A DNA stretch of 64,000 nt from Bacillota bacterium (GTDB taxonomy: Bacteria; Bacillota; Clostridia; Peptostreptococcales; Anaerovoracaceae): positions 1 to 64,000 of the forward strand of contig JAFSUI010000001.1 in NCBI GenBank assembly GCA_017445315.1, in the 5' to 3' direction. The translations under genes and the position numbers were made by a program. Positions 35,463-43,325 of the stretch are shown piece by piece; position 1 is the stretch's first letter; every line of letters begins with the position of its first letter. The notes below the pieces were generated by a model. The model saw only the letters and a list, made by a program, of their open reading frames with translations. It did not search any database and was not told where the DNA came from.

Positions 35463-36593
35463 CTATGCCTGCTCACGAAAAATCTTTAGTAGCTCGTCCG
35501 CTTTTCTCGTCTTGGCGAGAAAACCTGTCACTCTTGAGAATGTGATTATACCTATTTCTGTTTCCCCGGCCTTTTCTGTTGCCAAGGCTTCCACCGTCTT
35601 GGCCCACTCTGCGAGAACCGCTTCTTTATATCCTTCTTCGTCAAGAACTCTTAATGCTTCGTCCGTTGTCACGCATTCCATGACGCTATCTATTATATCT
35701 TTGGGCGCTCCGCAGTCCTCAGCAAAAGAAGACAGTATCTCCATTCTTGCGTCGCCGTATTTGGAATGTGTATTCCAAACGCCTCCGGCAAGCTTTACGA
35801 GTTTTCCTATATGCCCAACAAGGAGAATGCCTTTGAAGCCAAGCTCTCTTGCTGTATCAATAGCATCTCCTATAAAGTTGCTTGTTCTAATTATTCTCTT
35901 TACGTCGAGCTTGAGTTCGTCTCTTGTAAAATCTACGCCATAGTTTCCGGGAACAAGAAGTACATACTCGTCTCCCTCCATGCGTTTCTGTCTTAATTCT
36001 ATTTTTATTGTCTCTATGAGTGCCGCTTCGCTCATGGGCTCCACTATCCCTGTGGTTCCTATGATGGAGATTCCGCCTTCAATTCCAAGCTTGGGATTAA
36101 AAGTCTTCTTGGCAAGTTCTTCACCGCCCGGAACGGAAATCTTGACGGTAAATCCTCCCTCGTAGTCGGAGAGCTCTCTCATTTCCTCTACACTTTCTCT
36201 TATCATCCTTCTGGGAACTGAATTGATTGCGGCTTCTCCGACAGGCTGATCGAGGCCGGGCTTTGTTACACGCCCAACGCCTCTTCCTCCAAGAATCTTT
36301 ATTCCGGGCTCATCTGAATATTTAACCTCAGCAAAGACGAGGCTTCCTGTGGTTATATCCGGATCGTCTCCACCGTCTTTTTTTATTGCGCAGCTTACGC
36401 TGTCCTTATGCGTTTCAATCTCAAGGACATCCAAATCCAAGGTCTTCCCCTGTGGAGTGGTAAGACTTATTCTTTCTTTTATCGCTCCGGTTAAAAGCAT
36501 ATATGTCGCAGCCTTCGCTGCCGCAGCTGCGCAAGATCCCGTTGTATAACCGAGCCTTAATTTTTTTCCGTCCTTTACGATATATTCTTCCAT
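35463..36593 (-). CDS. cbiD: Cobalt-precorrin-5B C1-methyltransferase
   Basis: A 376-residue enzyme that methylates C1 in the anaerobic branch. The typical start is KKLRLGYTTGSCAAAAAKAA, followed by VSCAIKKDGGDDPDITTG, GRGVGRVTKPGLDQPVGE and SIIGTTGIVEPMSEAALI. CbiD marks the oxygen-independent pathway, since the aerobic one uses CobF. Full family length, with a clear start just after the short gap from cbiC (nine bases). No unusual insert is seen. Confidence 0.97.
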   Translation of the reverse strand: MEEYIVKDGKKLRLGYTTGSCAAAAAKAATYMLLTGAIKERISLTTPQGKTLDLDVLEIETHKDSVSCAIKKDGGDDPDITTGSLVFAEVKYSDEPGIKILGGRGVGRVTKPGLDQPVGEAAINSVPRRMIRESVEEMRELSDYEGGFTVKISVPGGEELAKKTFNPKLGIEGGISIIGTTGIVEPMSEAALIETIKIELRQKRMEGDEYVLLVPGNYGVDFTRDELKLDVKRIIRTSNFIGDAIDTARELGFKGILLVGHIGKLVKLAGGVWNTHSKYGDARMEILSSFAEDCGAPKDIIDSVMECVTTDEALRVLDEEGYKEAVLAEWAKTVEALATEKAGETEIGIITFSRVTGFLAKTRKADELLKIFREQA

Positions 36594-36602
36594 ATCCTTA
36601 AA

Positions 36603-37235
36603 TCATCTTGTAATCTGATACATCATTGCATTGCAGATGGCCGCAGCGACATTGCTTCCGCCCTTCCTTCCGCGCGCAACTATATGCGGCATCCCGGATT
36701 CTATTATGAGTTCTTTGCTCTCTACCACATTTACAAATCCAACCGGAACACCAATGACAAGGGCGGGATTTATCTCCCCCTGATCAAAAAGTTCTTTTAT
36801 TCTTATGAGCGCTGTTGGGGCATTTCCGATTGCGAAAATTAATGGACTCCCCTCTTTTGAGAGTTCTGCCGCTCTCTCCATTGAGATAGTCGCCCTTGTT
36901 ACACCTCTCACCTTTGCTTCCTCTGCAACATCTTCGTCGGACATAAAGCAATGAACTTCACATCCGAGTTTCTTTAATGCTGCTTTGTTGATTCCGGACT
37001 TTGCCATCTGGGTGTCTGTAACTATATTGCATCCGGCCTTTAATGCTTCTATACCCTTACTGACTGCATGCTCGGAAAACACGAGACTTTCCGCGTATTC
37101 AAAATCCGCCGTGGTATGAATTACTCTTTTTATCACGAGCTCGTTTTCGGGATCCAGCTTTCTTTCGCCGAGGAGTTCCGTTATAATCTCAAAGCTTTTC
37201 TTTTCTATATCCATCGGTTTAATTATCTCTATCAC
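36603..37235 (-). CDS. cbiC: Precorrin-8X / cobalt-precorrin-8 methylmutase
   Basis: A 210-residue enzyme moving the C11 methyl group to C12 to give cobyrinate. Motifs: VIHTTADFEYAESLVFSE with the catalytic histidine in its first part, IVTDTQMAKSGI, FAIGNAPTALIRI and VIGVPVGFVNVVESKE. Full length. The start lies 17 bases inside the end of cbiA, so the two are translationally coupled, and cbiD follows after nine bases. Confidence 0.97.
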   Translation of the reverse strand: MIEIIKPMDIEKKSFEIITELLGERKLDPENELVIKRVIHTTADFEYAESLVFSEHAVSKGIEALKAGCNIVTDTQMAKSGINKAALKKLGCEVHCFMSDEDVAEEAKVRGVTRATISMERAAELSKEGSPLIFAIGNAPTALIRIKELFDQGEINPALVIGVPVGFVNVVESKELIIESGMPHIVARGRKGGSNVAAAICNAMMYQITR

Positions 37236-38604
37236 GTCCGGCCTCCTTCCATTCTAGGCATGCCCTGTAGAAGTTCTCTGCAAACTTTAGGTTGGAATAA
37301 AAGTGAAAATGCGGGTAGCCTGCGTATAGGTTTTCGCTTGCAAAAACGCAGGGCCATGATTTTCCTGAGGGTCTTGTCGCAACAAAATCTTCTCCTGTAA
37401 AATCCGCATCCCAATGATGGAATTCGTGTCCTCTTATTCTTTCTCCCACAGAGCAAAGCATATTGTCCCTTTTTGCTTCCAATTCTATATATCCAAAGCG
37501 AACGAGTCTTCCGGCATCAAAGGATTTTCCGGGGAATGCTCCGGTCATTTCAAACGTTCCTTCAGCCACTTCTATATTTTCAAGTAGATACATGAACCCG
37601 CCGCACTCCGCAATGCAAGGCAAGCCGCGCTCTATCGCAGCTTTGATAGAGCTTCTCATGCTTTGGTTTTCTTTAAGTTTTTTGGCATATAGCTCAGGGT
37701 ATCCTCCGCCTAGATATATTCCATCTATCTCATCCGGAAGAAGTTCATCGTTAAGCGGACTGAACTCAATAATCTCCGCTCCCATCTTTTCAAGGAGCGC
37801 GAGGCTGTCCTCATAATAGAAGCAAAAGGCTTTGTCTCTGGCCACTGCTATTCTGATCTTGTCAAAGAACAGTGGCGGAATAACATCTTCAAAATATATT
37901 TCGCTTGCGGAGTTTGCAAGGTTAATTATTCCCTCCATATCGAGATATCTTTCCGCAGCCTCTGCGAGCAGCATTAGTTTTTCTTCTATGTCCTCCACTT
38001 CATCCGCGGTAACAAGACCGAGATGTCTACTCTCAAGAGATGCGTCCGGAAGATTTGGAAGGAACCCGAGCGGACGAACTCTTCCCTTGAATCTCTCTTC
38101 AACTTCTTTCTTTAACTCGGGATACATCCATTCGGTGCATCCATTAAAAACAACTCCGGAAATCTTGCTGTCTTCTTTGAAGTTTAAAAAACCTTCTATC
38201 TCGGCAATGATTGAAAGAGCTGCGGCTTTGGCATTAACTATGAGAATTGCGGGCGTATCTGTTATGCTTGCAACCTCGTATGTGCTCGCCTCGCCCTTCA
38301 TGCTTATGCCGTCATAATAACCCATTACGCCTTCTACTACCGAGATATCTTTTCCTTCTGCATGATTTGCAAAAAGAAACTTGAGCGTGTTATCAGAGAA
38401 AAAATACGGATCAAGGTTTCTGCTTTTCTCTCCGACTATTTTTCCGTGGAACATAGTATCTATATAATCCGGACCGCACTTAAAAGACGCAACCGAAAGT
38501 TTGCGATTAACAAGCGCCTTAATGATTGCACATGTTATCGTTGTCTTTCCTGCGCCGCTTGCACCGGCACCAATTATTATTCTCGGAAATTTATTTGACT
38601 TCAT
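37219..38604 (-). CDS. cbiA: Cobyrinate a,c-diamide synthase
   Basis: About 461 residues. ATP- and glutamine-dependent amidation of the a and c carboxylates. The P-loop region is IIIGAGASGAGKTTITCAII at the start, followed by SFKCGPDYIDTMFH and VVEGVMGYYDGIS. The glutaminase half has YLGGGYPELYAKKLKENQ and the nucleophile cysteine in PCIAECGGFMYLLE. I start at MKSNKFPR because GGGGAG precedes it at usable spacing and homology begins there; an ATG 39 bases earlier (MKKSWSRG) is possible. Under riboswitch control as part of the operon. Confidence 0.94.
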   Translation of the reverse strand: MKSNKFPRIIIGAGASGAGKTTITCAIIKALVNRKLSVASFKCGPDYIDTMFHGKIVGEKSRNLDPYFFSDNTLKFLFANHAEGKDISVVEGVMGYYDGISMKGEASTYEVASITDTPAILIVNAKAAALSIIAEIEGFLNFKEDSKISGVVFNGCTEWMYPELKKEVEERFKGRVRPLGFLPNLPDASLESRHLGLVTADEVEDIEEKLMLLAEAAERYLDMEGIINLANSASEIYFEDVIPPLFFDKIRIAVARDKAFCFYYEDSLALLEKMGAEIIEFSPLNDELLPDEIDGIYLGGGYPELYAKKLKENQSMRSSIKAAIERGLPCIAECGGFMYLLENIEVAEGTFEMTGAFPGKSFDAGRLVRFGYIELEAKRDNMLCSVGERIRGHEFHHWDADFTGEDFVATRPSGKSWPCVFASENLYAGYPHFHFYSNLKFAENFYRACLEWKEAGRDRDN

Positions 38605-38708
38605 ATACTTCTCTATAGCTCCCCTGCTCCATGACTTTTTCATCTTTGCTTGATACTCAGCTCTTGTTGCGCGTCGTTTACTACTCAGAGTTTCCTGCTC
38701 GGCTCATA

Positions 38709-39650
38709 CTACTCCACGGGCCTGATGGACGATGAATCTACAGTGATGGCGTATTCTATCTCGTACGGCTCACTCATTGCTGTGGTGTCCGCCAAAACTT
38801 TGATTGGTCTATCAAAATATGAAACGGGTATTTCATATGTGGAGTTTCCTTCTGTGTTGACTGGAAGGTATTTCTCTCCGCCGACTATCATATAGTCATA
38901 ATTGGAGCTGCTCCATACCACTTGCAGTGTAGCACCATCGGCGCCAACGGAAAGCTTGGCCGGGGTCTCTATTCCTGCTCTTCCGGATCCTCCGATAAGT
39001 GTAACTTCTGCAGTATACTCGCCCTCGGAAAGTCCCAGCGATTCAAGTGTTGTGAACACACCTTCTTTGAACGCGTCCATCGGAAGTGAATCCACCCTAA
39101 AGAGAAGCGTTCTATCATACCATAATTCTTTCTTTTTGCTGTAAGCCGCGTACAACTCGCCGCTATCAAGTGCTGCAAGCGGAAGCGTGAATGTCCTCAT
39201 GCCGTCTCCCGTTTCCTCGGGCAGAATATAGTCTTCTTCGCTTGCCTTATCTGCTTCTTCTGCAGTTCCTGCAAACATATATAGATAAGCCTCGCTTGTC
39301 ATATAGAGGATTGCTTTCATCTCTTCCCCTTCGACAACGAGTTCTGTGTGATCTGCTTTAAACATGGAACTTGATGAAACCATTTCTACAGGGTATGTTC
39401 CCTCTTTTATGTCCTTTGCGTAAACAGAAGACATTCCCTCTTCAACAACTTCCGTTTCCTCTATCTTGTCGCCCTCTCCGGCAACATGACTTTCTTTATC
39501 CGTCTCTGATTCTGCTTCCGCTGAAGCGTCCTCCTGCTCTTCGGCGGTTTCCTGCTCTTCGGCCGGCTTTGGCTCTTCTTTCTTGGCGCATCCGGTAAAT
39601 AGTGTAAGTGCAAGTACAATTATAAGCGCAATTATAAATGTCTTTTTCAT
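38709..39650 (-). CDS. Riboswitch-controlled lipoprotein of unknown ligand
   Basis: A 313-residue lipoprotein. The signal and lipobox are KKTFIIALIIVLALTLFTGC, followed by an acidic Glu-rich spacer to about residue 75. The first folded part contains YPVEMVSSSSMFKADHTELV and WYDRTLLFRVDSLP. The second contains VTLIGGSGRAGIETPAKL, VVWSSSNYDYMIVGGEKYLP and YEIPVSYFDRPIKVLADT, a domain I recall from clostridial surface proteins linked to metal or haem uptake. The recollection is not exact and no ligand can be named. It lies between the lipoprotein CbiK and cbiA under the cobalamin riboswitch, so a role in cobalt or corrinoid capture is a reasonable inference. Confidence 0.75.
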   Translation of the reverse strand: MKKTFIIALIIVLALTLFTGCAKKEEPKPAEEQETAEEQEDASAEAESETDKESHVAGEGDKIEETEVVEEGMSSVYAKDIKEGTYPVEMVSSSSMFKADHTELVVEGEEMKAILYMTSEAYLYMFAGTAEEADKASEEDYILPEETGDGMRTFTLPLAALDSGELYAAYSKKKELWYDRTLLFRVDSLPMDAFKEGVFTTLESLGLSEGEYTAEVTLIGGSGRAGIETPAKLSVGADGATLQVVWSSSNYDYMIVGGEKYLPVNTEGNSTYEIPVSYFDRPIKVLADTTAMSEPYEIEYAITVDSSSIRPVE

Positions 39651-39755
39651 TTCTTTGTCCTTGTTGCTTATTCGATTATGTTTTGTTCATGTAGCGAATG
39701 GCCCGGGAGCGCCGGGCCATTCTGGCTATAAGGGTATTATGCTATAAGAAAGCAA

Positions 39756-40793
39756 TTAATTTGCTTCGATGGCTGCCTTGGCATGCTCAACCAAGAGATT
39801 CTGGATTTCCGGGAAGGAGCCGAGGCCCTTAAGTACGCATTCAACTTCGTATCCTGCATTCTCAAAGATTGTGTTCCAGGAATCCTCTTCTCCACCGGCC
39901 ATGTCGTTGTTTGCGTGGTCGCCTGCAACAATCATGAGTGGCTCAAGAACTACCTTCTTATACTCGCCTGCCTGAACAAGAGCAAGTACATCATCAAGAG
40001 TCGGCGCAGCTTCTACTGTACCGATGAAGTAGTTGTCCTTACCCATGCCCTTAAGAACTTCCTGCATCTTGGCATATACGGCGTTGGACTCAGCTTCTGT
40101 ACCATGTCCCATGAATACAATTGCAGTCTCGCCATCATCATAGGATGCTGTAGCGTTTACTATTGCGTTTGCAACTACTTCAAAATCTGCATCTGTATCA
40201 AGGATCGGCCTTCCGATAACGATCTTTTCAAATGCGTCACCGTACTGAGCGATTTCATCAAGCACATCACTATACTCAAGGCCAGGCATAAGGTGTGTCG
40301 GCTGAACAACAAGTGTCTTAACGCCGTTTGCAACCGCTCTGTCCAGTGCCTCTGTCATATTGTCTATAACTTCGCCGTCTCTCTTCTTAACGTGGTCGAT
40401 GATTATCTGGCTTGTAAATCCTCTTCTTACGGAAAGATCCGGAAAGGCTTCAATCATAGCCTTTTCAATAGCTCCGATTGTCTCGCGACGGCTGTCATTA
40501 TAGCTTGTTCCGAAGGATACTACGAGGAGCTCTGTCTCTCCGATTTCATCCTGGTTTAGTGGATCGTCAAGGGATGCGTCTCCTGTCTCATAGTTTTCTT
40601 CTTCCTCTTCTTCAGCTTCTGTTTCAGCCTGTTCTTCCTGCTGCTCTTCTTCCTGCTTCTCTTCCTGCTGCTCTTCTTCTTTCTGCTCTTCTGCGTTTTC
40701 TTCAGCCGGCTTTGGATCTTCCTTCTTGGCGCATCCTGCAACGAGTGAAAGCACAAGTGCAAGTGCAAGAATAATTACGATTTTCTTCTTCAT
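39756..40793 (-). CDS. cbiK: Lipoprotein form of sirohydrochlorin cobaltochelatase (CbiK family)
   Basis: About 345 residues. The start is the ATG after GTAGGAGGAAAA; it encodes KKKIVIILALALVLSLVAGC, a lipoprotein signal with the lipidated cysteine near residue 20. A strongly acidic Glu/Gln spacer runs to about residue 75, then a full CbiK domain follows (TELLVVSFGTSYNDSRRETI). The three metal ligands of known CbiK enzymes are all kept: His in VFMGHGTEAESNAVY, Glu in GTVEAAPTLDDVL, His in MIVAGDHANNDMAGGE. The protein should be anchored outside the membrane, as has been reported for the exported CbiK of Desulfovibrio. It is the first gene after the riboswitch. Confidence 0.92.
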   Translation of the reverse strand: MKKKIVIILALALVLSLVAGCAKKEDPKPAEENAEEQKEEEQQEEKQEEEQQEEQAETEAEEEEEENYETGDASLDDPLNQDEIGETELLVVSFGTSYNDSRRETIGAIEKAMIEAFPDLSVRRGFTSQIIIDHVKKRDGEVIDNMTEALDRAVANGVKTLVVQPTHLMPGLEYSDVLDEIAQYGDAFEKIVIGRPILDTDADFEVVANAIVNATASYDDGETAIVFMGHGTEAESNAVYAKMQEVLKGMGKDNYFIGTVEAAPTLDDVLALVQAGEYKKVVLEPLMIVAGDHANNDMAGGEEDSWNTIFENAGYEVECVLKGLGSFPEIQNLLVEHAKAAIEAN

Positions 40794-40838
40794 TTTTCCT
40801 CCTACTGCAACATACAAATAAAACATTTATGCGGGAAT

Positions 40839-40863
40839 GAAAAAATCCTCCCACGGATGGGAG
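40839..40863 (-). terminator. Riboswitch expression-platform terminator
   Basis: CCTCCCA and TGGGAGG pair around TCCG and are followed by ATTTTTT on the minus strand, about 45 bases before the cbiK start codon. Confidence 0.93.
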
Positions 40864-41147
40864 GACGAACTAAATCTACGCAGTATAATGCCGCGTTTTG
40901 TACGTCTTGACCAATTCCCCGTGGCCCGGAGCCTAAAAGGCTCCTGCGTAATCAACAACGGCAGGTTTCCTGGCTTATGGATTGTCGCTCCGGACGCCTT
41001 CCCAACGGGCATTACATCAGTGGCATTTGTCCTTTGCTATCCAAATACAGTGACGGGATCGTGCAGGACTCTCACCTGCTTCCCTTTTACCCCGGCTCCA
41101 CACAGGCTCTGTACGACTGAGTCCGTGTGCTGTCGGGCACCGTTATC
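40839..41147 (-). promoter_or_regulatory. Cobalamin riboswitch with terminator platform
   Basis: On the minus strand the aptamer begins near 41147 (GGTGCCCGACAGCACACGG), contains GGGAAGCAGGTGAGAGTCCTG and CCGTCACTGT, then GCCACTGATG, and the B12 box AAGCCAGGAAACCTGCC near 40961-40977. A small GGAGCC/GGCTCC hairpin follows, then the terminator at 40839-40863. This predicts that cobalamin binding stops transcription before the cbiK-lipoprotein operon. The whole spacer 40794-41208 is accounted for by this element. Confidence 0.96.
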
Positions 41148-41208
41148 TTCTTCAATTCACTCTATCTATAGCACACTAAACATGTATTGTCAAGGCTGCC
41201 AAAGGGCC

Positions 41209-42018
41209 TTAAACCCTTATAATTTCGCTGATTTCGGTAGCTTCGAGGACCCCGAGCTTATAGTGGATTCCCTCTATGTATCCCTCTTCAAAAAGTGCGT
41301 TTCTTATGGTCAGGAACGCAAGGTCAGGGGTGTTGTTCTCTTTGCTGAGGTGCGCGAGTTTAATTATCGGCGGATTTGGATTTGATCTTTCTCCGAGTAC
41401 GTCAGATAGACATGCCGCAGCCGCTATATTGGAAAGATGTCCGTTTTCGGAAAGAATTCTTCTCTTTAGGGTGAAGGGATATCTTCCGAACATGAGCATA
41501 TTTTCTTCGTGGTTTGATTCAATAATGATTATGTCTGCTTCGCGGAGGGCTTTAAGTGCGCCTTCCGTCACGACGCCCGTATCTGTCATTATCGCTATTC
41601 GCCTGCCTCCCGCGATGAGAAGATACCCCAGGGGCTCCGCGGCATCATGAGAGAGCGCAAAGGGAAGAATCTCTATATCTCCGATAGAAAAGAGCTCGCC
41701 TTCGCTTATGCTTACTATATCGTCCTGCCTGAGCGACGGAACGTATTTTTCTATAATCACGTCAAGCGTCCCTTGCGCACTATAAATCGGGCTCTCCGTT
41801 TTCTTTGCGAGCGTCCTCAGACTCTTTATATGATCGGAATGCTCATGGGTAATCAAAATCCCGGAAACATCCTCGGGATTTAACCCTACGCCAAGAAGTC
41901 CCTGCTCTATATCTCTATACGCAATCCCTGCATCAATTATTAGAGCGGTGCGCTCCGTAAAAACAAGATAACTGTTTCCGGAACTACCGCTCGCAAATGA
42001 ACAAAACCCTAAACTCAT
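41209..42018 (-). CDS. walJ: WalJ/YycJ-type metallo-beta-lactamase-fold hydrolase
   Basis: A 269-residue MBL-fold protein. Motifs: FASGSSGNSYLVFTE at the start, the metal site ILITHEHSDHIKSL, FALSHDAAEPLGYLL, IMTDTGVVTEGALK and ESNHEENMLMFG. This order is that of WalJ (YycJ), a putative 5'-3' exonuclease linked to cell-wall homeostasis and DNA repair in Firmicutes. Usually it sits beside walK/walR near the origin; here those genes are absent and the neighbours are the B12 operon and an unknown membrane protein. No insert or truncation. Confidence 0.9.
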   Translation of the reverse strand: MSLGFCSFASGSSGNSYLVFTERTALIIDAGIAYRDIEQGLLGVGLNPEDVSGILITHEHSDHIKSLRTLAKKTESPIYSAQGTLDVIIEKYVPSLRQDDIVSISEGELFSIGDIEILPFALSHDAAEPLGYLLIAGGRRIAIMTDTGVVTEGALKALREADIIIIESNHEENMLMFGRYPFTLKRRILSENGHLSNIAAAACLSDVLGERSNPNPPIIKLAHLSKENNTPDLAFLTIRNALFEEGYIEGIHYKLGVLEATEISEIIRV

Positions 42019-42075
42019 CTAAATCTTTCCTGCGACTCAATTGTCTCTTAAGCCTTTATGTCTTATCTATATGTC

Positions 42076-42576
42076 TTATCTATCAAAGCCTGCATGCGTC
42101 TCTCTTCTTCCGCCTACGTCAAAGCTACTTACATAGTCGTTTCCGACATCCATATATGCTGCGTTTCCTGCAGCCATGGATCCGCTAGAAATAACATCTC
42201 TCTCATCGCCAAAGGCAGAAATTGTTCCGCCCGAGAGAAGCCCTCTATCCTCAAAAGCGCTTTCGTAATTGCTATTTTTTACACGCTGACCAAAGGCTTT
42301 ACCGCGGCGACCCTTGCCGTTAAGCACGGCTTTATCTACTTTGACGTCATGCTTTCCGATCTGCCAAGGTTTTGGAGGTGCGCTGTTTAAAGGCTTTGGT
42401 CTATTGCTTGCGCTATTACTCGTGCCACTACTTGGCGCTCCGTACTGCGCTGCACCTGCGCTATTTGATCTCTTCTTTCCGCCCTGTCTTCGTGCGGCAG
42501 CGGTGCCTATCTTTATCATATTCCTTATAAAGAATATTGCTACTACTAATGGGATGAATGATGGAAACTTATCCAT
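42076..42576 (-). CDS. Small membrane-anchored protein of unknown function
   Basis: A 166-residue protein I do not recognise. Residues 5-22 are hydrophobic (FIPLVVAIFFIRNMIKIG) and would anchor it. The rest is low-complexity and basic (RRQGGKKRSNSAG, KPLNSAPPKPW) with a polar C-terminus. Length and a ribosome binding site (AAAGGAGAG) before the ATG support a real gene. It lies between walJ and the divergently transcribed rnhA, about 100 bases from the latter. It may be lineage-specific. Confidence 0.6.
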   Translation of the reverse strand: MDKFPSFIPLVVAIFFIRNMIKIGTAAARRQGGKKRSNSAGAAQYGAPSSGTSNSASNRPKPLNSAPPKPWQIGKHDVKVDKAVLNGKGRRGKAFGQRVKNSNYESAFEDRGLLSGGTISAFGDERDVISSGSMAAGNAAYMDVGNDYVSSFDVGGRRETHAGFDR

Positions 42577-42637
42577 ATCTCTCCTTTACTTTTTATCGTG
42601 CATTTTACCGATTGAATTATATCATATTTCTCTTCCC

Positions 42638-42667
42638 TTTACATCTCGGGAGGCTTTGCCTTATAAT
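42638..42667 (+). promoter_or_regulatory. rnhA promoter implying a leaderless message
   Basis: TTTACA (42638-42643) and TATAAT (42662-42667) are 18 bases apart. The rnhA ATG begins only six bases after the -10, where transcription would start, and there is no ribosome binding site at usable distance (GGGAGG lies 20 bases upstream, inside the promoter). Confidence 0.7.
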
Positions 42668-42673
42668 CAAGCC

Positions 42674-43246
42674 ATGAGTATTTTAAAGATTTATACGGAC
42701 GGAGCTTGCTCCGGAAATCAAAACGAAGAAAATATCGGCGGCTGGGGTGCGATTCTTGAGTTTGGCGCGACCAAGAAGGAGCTCCACGGCGGAGAAGCCA
42801 ATACGACAAATAATCGCATGGAGCTTACGGCGGTTATAGAGGCTTTCCGCGCGCTTACGCGTGATGGCCTTGACGTTCACGTCTTCACAGACAGCTCCTA
42901 TGTCGCAAACTGCTTCCGCGAGAAGTGGTATGTTAAATGGGAGAAGAACGGCTGGAAGAAGGCAACAAAGGGCGCAGTAGAAAACCAGGAACTTTGGCAG
43001 GAGTTAATTGAACTCGTTCGTAAGCACAACGTAACATTCTATCGCGTAAAGGGCCATGTTAATCTAAACTCACCGAGCACCAATGTGGATAAGCATTACG
43101 ATAATTTTATAGAGATGAATGGAAAGTCATTTACCATGGACGACTTCTGCTATGTAACAGAGATGAACAATAGGGCCGACGCCCTCGCAAACGAAGGAAT
43201 CGATGAAATAAGAGAGTCTCTTGTTAAAGAAGATCCGCCATTCTAG
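42674..43246 (+). CDS. rnhA: Ribonuclease HI
   Basis: A 190-residue RNase HI that cuts RNA in RNA-DNA hybrids. Catalytic residues: Asp in IYTDGACSGNQ, Glu in NNRMELTAVIEA, Asp in VFTDSSYVANCF, His in RVKGHVN, and the final Asp in NNRADALANEGI. A segment of about 35 residues (NLNSPSTNVDKHYDNFIEM onwards) separates the catalytic histidine from the last aspartate, longer than in E. coli RNase HI. I start at MSILKIYTDG; a frame continuing far upstream has no homology. The promoter directly abuts the ATG, so translation may be leaderless. A strong terminator follows. Confidence 0.93.
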   Translation: MSILKIYTDGACSGNQNEENIGGWGAILEFGATKKELHGGEANTTNNRMELTAVIEAFRALTRDGLDVHVFTDSSYVANCFREKWYVKWEKNGWKKATKGAVENQELWQELIELVRKHNVTFYRVKGHVNLNSPSTNVDKHYDNFIEMNGKSFTMDDFCYVTEMNNRADALANEGIDEIRESLVKEDPPF

Positions 43247-43250
43247 GATA

Positions 43251-43280
43251 AAAGGCTGCACAATCGCACAGCCTTTTTTT
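43251..43280 (+). terminator. Intrinsic terminator after rnhA
   Basis: AAGGCTG and CAGCCTT pair around a ten-base loop and lead into seven T residues, four bases after the stop codon. Confidence 0.9.
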
Positions 43281-43325
43281 GTCTTTGTCTTGGGATTCTT
43301 CTCGATGCACCATGCAGGTTCACAC

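Noticed and set aside
42314..42673. Upstream extension of the rnhA reading frame
   Set aside because: It runs antisense to the membrane protein at 42076-42576 and across the promoter; RNase H homology begins at 42674.
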